Source of the DNA: Niallia circulans NBRC 13626
GTDB lineage: Bacteria; Bacillota; Bacilli; Bacillales; Cytobacillaceae
Direction: 5' to 3'
Assembly: GCF_001591585.1 (NCBI RefSeq)
Contig: NZ_BCVE01000005.1
Location: 186,001 to 250,000, forward strand
Length of the DNA stretch: 64,000 nucleotides
Positions within the stretch are counted from its first letter, which is position 1, and every line of letters begins with the position of its first letter. Below the pieces are notes generated by a model, which saw only the letters and a list, made by a program, of their open reading frames with translations, had not been told where the DNA came from and ran no database searches. Below are positions 57,402 to 64,000 of this stretch, in pieces. The position numbers were made by a program, and so were the translations under genes.

Positions 57402-60400
57402 CTATATTTCTCTACGTATTCTACTCCAGTAAGCAACTACCATTCCTCCAATTAATAACACTAATCCTACCAGCATAATTGTATAATTTGCTGTAGCTGT
57501 ATTCGGGAGTATGCTGGACTGATTATTTTTTGGTTCACTTGGATTGGTAACACTTGAATTCGGCTGTGTTGGCTCTTCACTTCCTCCATCATTTCCTCCT
57601 GGAGTCGGCTGTGTTGGCTCCTCGCTTCCTCCATCATCTCCCCCTGGATTCGGCTGCGTTGGCTTCTCGCTTCCTCCATCATCTCCTCCTGGATTCGGCT
57701 GCGTTGGCTCCTCGCTTCCTCCATCACCTGGTTCTGCTGGAATTTCTGGTGCCGGCTGGCCTTTGGCAAAAGACCAAATATCGGAAGTTACTGACCCTGT
57801 ATAATGATCAGAAGCTACTACGTACCAATCATATACTTGCCCTTCTTTTAGATTCTTCCATGCTATTTCAGCAATCTCGCCACTTGCTACATTTTCTTGC
57901 TTGCCGATTTCTTCCTTTGTATAAACATTTACTGCAAAGTAATCCGTAGCGACTTGTTTCTCTTGGACTGTTAAATCTAAATCAATAGCCAATTCATCTT
58001 TCAATGGATACTCTATTGGATCATAGAAATTATAATCATCTAAATATGGTGAATACGTATTAATAAGAATTCTATTATTCTTTTGATCAAAATGAAGTAG
58101 TTTCATATAGCCTTGCCCGCCTTCTGGACCACCTTGATAGTCGCCAAGCATTTGGTAGACTTTTCTATCGGCTTTTCCGTCCTGATCATCATCCACTTCA
58201 CTGATTAATGTCTCCGAATCATGATAATGTCCACTTAATACAAGAAAGACATTTTCATTCTTCTCTACTATCTTCTGGAAAATTTCTTCCCCAATCGGGC
58301 TTCTATTTCCGGAAACTAATAAGTATTCATGAAAATTAAGAATGGCTTTACGATCTGGATATTGTTTTAGTACATCATTTATCCATTTCATATCCTCGTC
58401 GTTTACTCCCCAGCCCATATATACCATGATAAAGTCATTTCCACCAGCAGAAATCAAATCATAATGACCACGATTATTCTTGTAAGATTCTCCGTAAAAT
58501 GGCTTATCTTTAAACCGATATTCTCCGAACCATTTAGAGAATTCTTTGTAGTCATTAGATAATTGGTTCACATCATGGTTTCCGGCAAGCACGCCATAGG
58601 GAATTTTATTTTCTTCTAACGTTCGCATATATTCATCTGCATACACCCATTGTTTCTCATCATCAAACTCGTCGACAACATCACCAGTATGCATGACATA
58701 TTTAATTTTCATCTCTTCTTGTTTTTCCGCAATCCATTCTGTTTGTCGCTTATAAATATATGGATAGCTCTCTGCATAATATTGCGTATCTGACATCCAA
58801 ACAAATGTATAATCATATTCATCTGGTGTGCTTGGAATTTCATCTTGAATTAACACATTAACTTTATTCGCCTCATCAGCAAATGCCCTGACATCGACGT
58901 TTGCTTTTAATGTGAAATCTTCAGGACCCGCAATTTTATATGTTAGTAGCTTCCATTTATTTTCTTGAATGCTCCAAGCATACATGGAAACCTTTCTTCC
59001 TTGCAGTGATTTTCCGTTCCACACTAGCTCCACTTTATCTTGATTACTAATAGAAGGATCGAGCGCTACTTCAAAGCGATGATAAGGGAATTTAGTACTT
59101 GAATTCGTTGTTAGATACTTTCCGTCTAAGGAAGAAATCGCTGAAACATCCTTAGCAGTTAATGCCTTTTCCCCTGCTGGTGCCAGCTCAACTGGTGGTT
59201 CTGTGTCACTAGCATTTTCAAATGATTTTACTTTACTATCCGATGCTTCATATTTATATCCTTTATAATACGTAACATCCATCGAATCATTTGTTGGATC
59301 CGTTACCTTTACCTTCAATTTCGGATTGCCTTCGACTGGTGCTGCTGTGTTATTAGCTGGTGCAATTAATTCTGGCTTATTGGGATTTTCATTTGTCACA
59401 GAGAAGGAAATATCGGATTCTCCTTTATTGCCTGCCTTATCTACTGCGACCATTTTTAAGGTATGCTTTCCTGGAGCAAGCTTGGAAGAAGCCGTATCGA
59501 ATGGTACCTTTATCTCCTCTTCATCAAGGGTTACTTCCAGTGATTCTACACCAGCAAGTGTATCTTCTGCACTCGCTTCAATGGTAAAGACACCCTTATA
59601 TTCTTTCTCTGCTTCTATATTTGTTTTAATTACTGGGGCTGTATTATCTACTTTTACAGTAGCAGCTGCTTCCCTTTTTCCATCTGTTGCTTTAATACTA
59701 TAAGCTCCATCAGAAACAGACGTAGTGTCCCAGACATAGGCTTTTGCTTTTGACTGCTCTTCTGTTATCGTAAAAGTAAAATCTTCGAATGGACGATATG
59801 TGCCATCATCCCCCATATCGAATACTTGAGAAGGATCCGCCTTTTGAGGGTCTCTAATAACAGTACCATCAGCTAAAATTAACCTTACATTTCTTAGATT
59901 ATAATCATCTCTATTTTCTTCACTTTCTTCTAATTGGAATGGAGAAGCCTTATTCCCCGAGCGAACGGTAATAATATTTTCTCCGACGGCTAATTTATTA
60001 GGGTCAATCGGAATCGTAAAAGTTTTCCAATCAGAATTATTATCCTTATCCAAAAGGTGGATTATTTCCTCTCCCATTGTAATAGCATTTTTGAAATACA
60101 TATTCAAACCGCTAATATCAACAGCAAGATAAGCTTGTGTCTCTAATGTGCTGTAGGTGCTTTCCTCTACTTTTTTCCCATCAATAAAAAGTTCTACATC
60201 CGCAGCGGCTGTTTCTTTGGATACTGCTTTTAAGATTGCTTTTCCAGTTAAAATATCATCATCTTTAACATTTAAATAGATAGGTGCATTGCTTATTTCA
60301 TTTTTAATAGTAATGACATATCTTTCGGATGTTACCTCATTTTGCCCATCTGTGGTAACGAAATAATATTCGATTTTCTCTTTCGCAATAAAGTTAGCTG

Positions 60401-63365
60401 CCGATAAAATAGTGGCATAATATTCGCTGTCGCTCGCATCTACTGTTAATAATATTTTTTCATAATCTGTTTGATCATTTGTACGATAATACAAAAGCAC
60501 AGATTTAATTCCCTTATCATCGGTTGCTTTTGCTCGAATGGTTAAATCATTCATCTGCTGAATTTCTTGAACATTCGTAGCGTTGATGAGAGTTGGCGGA
60601 ACCGTATCATCCTCTACATGAACTGGCTCGTTCGGCACTTGTGACGGTTCTATGGAGCCAGGTGTTCCTAATTTTGTTTTCGAACTAATTTTGACCGATT
60701 GCGTGGAGCCATCCTCCGGGAATTTATAAAGAACGCCCATATTCATTGCCGTATCTAATTGCGCTGCCTCATCATTATAATAAGCAACATTTATCTCTTC
60801 TTTTGTATTCGTGGCAATTACTAGACCACGCATACTTCCATTGGCCATGCCATCACTTTTAATACGAACAATATCTTTATTTTCGACAAGGTTTGTCCCA
60901 TAATTCGCATTAAAATCAGCTACTGTTTTATCCCCATTTTGAGAATTAATCACCCAGAAGACAAGAGTGCCTTGCGGTTCGATTATCGTATCATCTGGTA
61001 CAGATGGCCAAATCATATCTGTATTAGGGTCTGCATTATAGCGATATTGAATTTTATAATCCTTGAAGTTTATTGCCTTATCGGTATTATTATAGATTTC
61101 GATGTATTCATAGCCATCTGCAGTCCCGACATTAGCACTATCAGGCACTATTTCTGTAATAAGCAATTTCGGAACTTTGGTAAAATCAATATCCGTTTTC
61201 TCCACCGAAATTGTATATTCTTCGGTTTTGCTTTCGTTGATTCCATCACTAGCTGCCAAATAATAAATAATGTCTCCATCTATATCTGCTGCTGGTATAG
61301 TTGCTGAGTATTTCCCTTGCGTATCCTTTAAAAGAGATACAGATTTAAAATTTTCATCCGCTGATTTTTTATACTGTAAAGTCACAATTGGGTTTGCTGT
61401 CTCATTATCCGTTACCTTTGCTTCTACTGTAACAGCCGTAAATGCTTTTGCTGTTTTCATTGCTTGATGAGAAATGACCGGTGGTTCCGTATCTTTCGGA
61501 ACATCAGGTAGATCCACTATATTAGTTGGAACTTGGTCTGCTTCTATTTTCCCAGGTGTAGGATCTGCTAATACTTTATACTTAACCATTTCCGTTCCCG
61601 CTTGAGGAAATTGATAATGAACCACTTTGCCATTATTATCATTTTCAGAACCTAAATAACTAGCTGAAATCGTGATATTCCCTTTGGCATCTTTGATTTC
61701 AAGAGCACGATTACCCCCATTCGCGAAACCTGGGAATGTTTGATCTGTAAACATTACTACTTCGTTACTTGTAAGATTTGCCCCATACTCTTTATTAAAA
61801 TCAGCTAATGTTTTATTTCCATTATTAAACCAGAATACAAGCTTCTCTTTTGACTTTATTTCAGTTGCTGGTAATGGAAAGAGAATCGGCTCTCTCGAAT
61901 TATCCGTATATACATAGTAGAAAGTGTAACTTGCTGTGTTCAATGTTTGGTTGGAATTATTATATAGCTCAAAGTATTCGTAATAATCTGTGCCTCCTCC
62001 CATTGAATTAGGAGCAAGTTCTGTGATTAAAAGGGGGCGATCGCTATATGTATCTTGCACTGGTTCCTTCTCTGGTTCTTTTTCTAATTCGATTGTATAT
62101 TCGGATGTTTTTGATATATTCATGCCATCTGAAGCTTCCAGATAATAGACTACTTTGCCCAATGCAGCCTCTTTAGGTATGCTGGCTGTGAATTTTTGTG
62201 GTTGGGCTGAATCTTGTTTCATCTCTAATACCTTTAACTCTGTGTCTGTTTTACCTTGATAATACAAGGTAGCTGTTGGATTTTTTCTATCATCTACAAT
62301 AGTGGCTTCGATAGAAATTGCCTCTCCTGCTTTCATGGTTGTTTTTGCTTCATGCGTTATGACAGGAGCTTCTGTATCTTTAGTTTCGGGATTCACTGGA
62401 ACTTGCTCTGCTGGTACTTGTCCATCACTTAATGTACCTGGTGTTGGGGCAGCCTTAACTTCCTGCTTTACCATCTCTGTACCTTCAGTTGGAAAAGCAT
62501 AATGAACATCTGCACCTGTATTGTCCGTTTCACCTGGTAAATAGTTTGCTGATACTACTTCCTGCCCTGCAAGGTTTTTTATTAGGACACCTCGATTACC
62601 ACCATTGGCAAAACCTGAAAAATCCCCTTTAATGGAAATTACTTGTTGTTCTGTTAATGAAGTACTAAAATGCTTGTTGAAATCCTCTACTGAAAGTTCC
62701 TTGACATTAAACCAAAGAACAATGGTTTCTTGGGGTGCTAGTGTGGCTGCTGGAATAGACATTATTTTATCTGCTGTATTACCGCCTATGTATTGGTAAT
62801 AAAAATAATAGCTATTTAAGTCTATTGGCTGATTAGTGTTATTATAGACCTCAATAAATTCGAAGTTATCGGTTCCTTTCGAATCAGGAGCTAGCTCGGT
62901 AATAAGTAATGGCGGTAGTTTTGTGTAATCAACAGATTCTTGTTGATTCTCTGCTTTCTCCTGATTTTGTTCCGTATTATTTGTTATTTCCTCTTTTGCT
63001 GGTTCCTTCTCTTCCGTTTCCTGAGGCTTATCCACTTCCTCTATTACTGATTCTTCCTTTTGTTCAGCAGTCAGAGTTGATTTCTTCTCTTTGGAAGTAG
63101 ATGAGGATTCATTTTCATGCTGATCCGTTTCCTCTACTTTTTCTTCTTCGACTGTTTCTCCCTTCTCTTTGTCGGTTGTAGTCTCAGGTACTTCTACCGT
63201 GTTATTTTCTACTGTCTTTGGCGGGTTTTCCTCTACTTTTTTACCAGTTGGTTCTGCCGCATACATCGTTAAACCTGGAAAAATAGGAAAATAGGTTGAA
63301 AAGAAAAAAACCCCCATCACAAAGATGACCAAAGCCCTCTTTGTTATCCTCTTTTTTATAGTCAC
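57402..63365 (-). CDS. Sortase-anchored surface protein with lamin-tail, Ig-like and metallophosphoesterase domains
   Basis: The 1987-residue protein has a signal peptide (about 1-37, VFFFSTYFPIF), a Glu/Thr/Lys-rich stretch (40-145), three lamin-tail-domain units (LLITELAPDS near 152, LLITELAPNS near 447, LLITEIVPDS near 740), each followed by an Ig-like module, further beta domains, and a metallophosphoesterase (about 1510-1800: WMSDTQYY, HTGDVVDEF, LAGNHDV, LSGHYHDSE). A Pro/Glu/Gly repeat then leads to the sorting signal LPNTA (1953), a membrane helix and RIRREI. The start is GTG with GGGAGG nine bases upstream. The domain layout suggests an extracellular nucleotidase or phosphodiesterase. 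Confidence 0.9.
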   Translation of the reverse strand: MTIKKRITKRALVIFVMGVFFFSTYFPIFPGLTMYAAEPTGKKVEENPPKTVENNTVEVPETTTDKEKGETVEEEKVEETDQHENESSSTSKEKKSTLTAEQKEESVIEEVDKPQETEEKEPAKEEITNNTEQNQEKAENQQESVDYTKLPPLLITELAPDSKGTDNFEFIEVYNNTNQPIDLNSYYFYYQYIGGNTADKIMSIPAATLAPQETIVLWFNVKELSVEDFNKHFSTSLTEQQVISIKGDFSGFANGGNRGVLIKNLAGQEVVSANYLPGETDNTGADVHYAFPTEGTEMVKQEVKAAPTPGTLSDGQVPAEQVPVNPETKDTEAPVITHEAKTTMKAGEAISIEATIVDDRKNPTATLYYQGKTDTELKVLEMKQDSAQPQKFTASIPKEAALGKVVYYLEASDGMNISKTSEYTIELEKEPEKEPVQDTYSDRPLLITELAPNSMGGGTDYYEYFELYNNSNQTLNTASYTFYYVYTDNSREPILFPLPATEIKSKEKLVFWFNNGNKTLADFNKEYGANLTSNEVVMFTDQTFPGFANGGNRALEIKDAKGNITISASYLGSENDNNGKVVHYQFPQAGTEMVKYKVLADPTPGKIEADQVPTNIVDLPDVPKDTEPPVISHQAMKTAKAFTAVTVEAKVTDNETANPIVTLQYKKSADENFKSVSLLKDTQGKYSATIPAADIDGDIIYYLAASDGINESKTEEYTISVEKTDIDFTKVPKLLITEIVPDSANVGTADGYEYIEIYNNTDKAINFKDYKIQYRYNADPNTDMIWPSVPDDTIIEPQGTLVFWVINSQNGDKTVADFNANYGTNLVENKDIVRIKSDGMANGSMRGLVIATNTKEEINVAYYNDEAAQLDTAMNMGVLYKFPEDGSTQSVKISSKTKLGTPGSIEPSQVPNEPVHVEDDTVPPTLINATNVQEIQQMNDLTIRAKATDDKGIKSVLLYYRTNDQTDYEKILLTVDASDSEYYATILSAANFIAKEKIEYYFVTTDGQNEVTSERYVITIKNEISNAPIYLNVKDDDILTGKAILKAVSKETAAADVELFIDGKKVEESTYSTLETQAYLAVDISGLNMYFKNAITMGEEIIHLLDKDNNSDWKTFTIPIDPNKLAVGENIITVRSGNKASPFQLEESEENRDDYNLRNVRLILADGTVIRDPQKADPSQVFDMGDDGTYRPFEDFTFTITEEQSKAKAYVWDTTSVSDGAYSIKATDGKREAAATVKVDNTAPVIKTNIEAEKEYKGVFTIEASAEDTLAGVESLEVTLDEEEIKVPFDTASSKLAPGKHTLKMVAVDKAGNKGESDISFSVTNENPNKPELIAPANNTAAPVEGNPKLKVKVTDPTNDSMDVTYYKGYKYEASDSKVKSFENASDTEPPVELAPAGEKALTAKDVSAISSLDGKYLTTNSSTKFPYHRFEVALDPSISNQDKVELVWNGKSLQGRKVSMYAWSIQENKWKLLTYKIAGPEDFTLKANVDVRAFADEANKVNVLIQDEIPSTPDEYDYTFVWMSDTQYYAESYPYIYKRQTEWIAEKQEEMKIKYVMHTGDVVDEFDDEKQWVYADEYMRTLEENKIPYGVLAGNHDVNQLSNDYKEFSKWFGEYRFKDKPFYGESYKNNRGHYDLISAGGNDFIMVYMGWGVNDEDMKWINDVLKQYPDRKAILNFHEYLLVSGNRSPIGEEIFQKIVEKNENVFLVLSGHYHDSETLISEVDDDQDGKADRKVYQMLGDYQGGPEGGQGYMKLLHFDQKNNRILINTYSPYLDDYNFYDPIEYPLKDELAIDLDLTVQEKQVATDYFAVNVYTKEEIGKQENVASGEIAEIAWKNLKEGQVYDWYVVASDHYTGSVTSDIWSFAKGQPAPEIPAEPGDGGSEEPTQPNPGGDDGGSEKPTQPNPGGDDGGSEEPTQPTPGGNDGGSEEPTQPNSSVTNPSEPKNNQSSILPNTATANYTIMLVGLVLLIGGMVVAYWSRIRREI
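57561..57735. repeat. 45-base tandem repeat inside the surface-protein gene
   Basis: Four units of 45 bases begin at 57561, 57606, 57651 and 57696 and encode GGSEEPTQPNPGGDD-type peptides in the wall-spanning region. Such in-frame repeats vary in number between strains by slippage or recombination. Confidence 0.9.
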
Positions 63366-63508
63366 AAGCTCATTCCTCCCTTAAGGTGATTATCCTACTC
63401 AGTCAAATCATAGAGCTCCTATTTTAAGGAACCTTTAAGCAAGTATTAATAAACATAAAATTTATGTAAAGAAAGGGAAATCAGAAATTTTTAACATTTT
63501 TACTTCAC

Positions 63509-63548
63509 CTGTCGTAGTATATATGGTAAAGTATAATTACTACGACAG
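63509..63548. promoter_or_regulatory. Inverted-repeat operator and -10 of the PadR gene
   Basis: CTGTCGTAGTA (63509-63519) and TACTACGACAG (63538-63548) are perfect inverse complements 18 bases apart. TATAAT at 63532-63537 is a perfect -10 inside them. The site precedes the PadR-family gene and is well placed for autorepression. Confidence 0.75.
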
Positions 63549-63588
63549 ACATAGTATGATAGATGAAGTATTTGGAAGGGGTGATTTT

Positions 63589-63924
63589 TTGATTAGCAGT
63601 GATGTCATTCGCGGATATAATGACACCATCATTCTTTTTTTACTATTAGAAAAGGATTCTTATGGTTATGAAATTTCAAAAGATATACGAACATTAACTA
63701 ACGAAAAATACATTATTAAAGAAACAACCCTTTATTCTGCGTTTAATCGATTAATCAAAAATAACTATATTCATTCCTATTACAAAGAAGGAGAATTTGG
63801 AAAAAGAAGAACTTATTACACCATAACGTCAGAAGGCAGAAAATATTATCAGGAAAAATGCCAAGAATGGTTCGTAACCCAGGAAGTAATTAACTTATTT
63901 ATTAAGGAGGGATATAATGAATAG
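63589..63924 (+). CDS. PadR-family transcriptional regulator
   Basis: The PadR winged helix is clear: ILFLLLEKDSYGYEISKDIR, ETTLYSAFNRLIKNNYI and the wing RRTYYTITSEGRKYY. I start at TTG 63589 (112 residues, LISSDVIRG) because AAGGGG lies seven bases upstream; a longer frame from 63523 would overlap the operator and promoter. Its last eight bases overlap the next gene (ATGAATAG), so the pair is co-translated. PadR proteins usually repress their own operon. Confidence 0.9.
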   Translation: MISSDVIRGYNDTIILFLLLEKDSYGYEISKDIRTLTNEKYIIKETTLYSAFNRLIKNNYIHSYYKEGEFGKRRTYYTITSEGRKYYQEKCQEWFVTQEVINLFIKEGYNE

Positions 63925-64000
63925 CATTATAAATTATTTAGACAATGTCTTTGCCAGCTTACCAAAAACTTTAGAAATGGAAACACTGAAACAAGAAATG
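63917..64000 (+). CDS. Start of the PadR partner gene (permease-prefix/DUF1700-like), cut by the window end
   Basis: An ATG with AAGGAGG eight bases upstream begins MNSIINYLDNVFASLPKTLE and stays open to the window edge. This N-terminus resembles the permease-prefix-type domain that often follows PadR in Bacillaceae and controls an ECF- or DUF4097-type membrane operon. Only 28 codons are visible, so the family call is tentative. Confidence 0.65.
   Translation, partial: MNSIINYLDNVFASLPKTLEMETLKQEM

Noticed and set aside
57467-57949. Open frames on both strands across the surface-protein tail
   Set aside because: They are created by the 45-base tandem repeat, which keeps several frames open; none has a start signal.

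Overview
The window is low-GC, AT-rich DNA from a Gram-positive Firmicute, most likely a member of the Bacillaceae. The evidence is strong GGAGG ribosome binding sites, frequent TTG and GTG starts, lipoproteins, a LytR-CpsA-Psr protein, a YkwD-type CAP protein, a Fur box, cre-like sites, a sortase-anchored protein, and B. subtilis-like YfhP, YqjM and zinc-type S14 homologues. I cannot name the species. I saw no rRNA, tRNA, CRISPR array, prophage or insertion sequence. This is chromosomal accessory and housekeeping DNA dominated by sugar uptake, cell-wall and regulatory genes.

Layout. 0-7.4 kb: a YfhP-like membrane hydrolase, a decayed gene, then a beta-glucoside operon (PTS EIIBCA plus two GH1 6-phospho-beta-glucosidases) divergent from an RpiR-type regulator, with a cre site between them. 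7.4-10.7 kb: a siderophore ABC importer (binding lipoprotein plus two permeases, no ATPase) split around a Fur box. 10.7-13.5 kb: two orphan LytTR response regulators flanking an EAL protein. 13.7-15.2 kb: a TetR/metallo-beta-lactamase operon with twin palindromic operators, and an overlooked 32-codon CxxC mini-gene. 15.6-17.4 kb: an old-yellow-enzyme NADPH dehydrogenase, a small hydrophilic protein and a stand-alone zinc-type ribosomal protein S14 gene behind a perfect inverted repeat. 17.5-23.3 kb: an ascorbate-type (Ula-like) PTS operon with regulator, IIB, IIC, TPR-like protein and class II aldolase, followed past a terminator by a P-loop kinase.

23.9-30.7 kb: a luciferase-like oxidoreductase, the dTDP-L-rhamnose genes rfbACDB, and a TarS-like GT2 glycosyltransferase with a tiny SH3-like partner. 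30.8-40 kb is a cell-envelope block: an LCP ligase, a decayed NlpC/P60 gene, a CAP lipoprotein, a 1011-residue autolysin with twelve ChW repeats, two lipoproteins, an Mrr-like nuclease-fold membrane protein, an ElaA-type acetyltransferase and a small PH-like protein. 40.3-46.2 kb: an isolated cellobiose-type EIIC, then a divergent GntR-controlled operon of GH1 enzyme, EIIC, EIIB and EIIA. 46.3-48.5 kb: an HpaB-family oxygenase and a DinB-like protein. 48.6-56.9 kb: a probable eight-gene operon with ROK regulator, sugar ABC importer lacking its ATPase, three Gfo/Idh/MocA dehydrogenases and a TIM-barrel isomerase. 57.4-63.4 kb: a 1987-residue surface protein with lamin-tail domains, a metallophosphoesterase and an LPNTA sorting signal. 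The window ends in a PadR regulator behind a long inverted-repeat operator, overlapping the start of its partner gene.

Three observations are the most distinctive. First, a dispersed motif of about 20 bases (like AGAACCGTCCCTCTGCTTCC) recurs around ten times, often abutting stop codons and often as an inverted pair. Second, the Gfo/Idh/MocA operon looks like an uncharacterised oxidative glycoside pathway. Third, the second LytTR regulator has Glu in place of the phospho-acceptor Asp.
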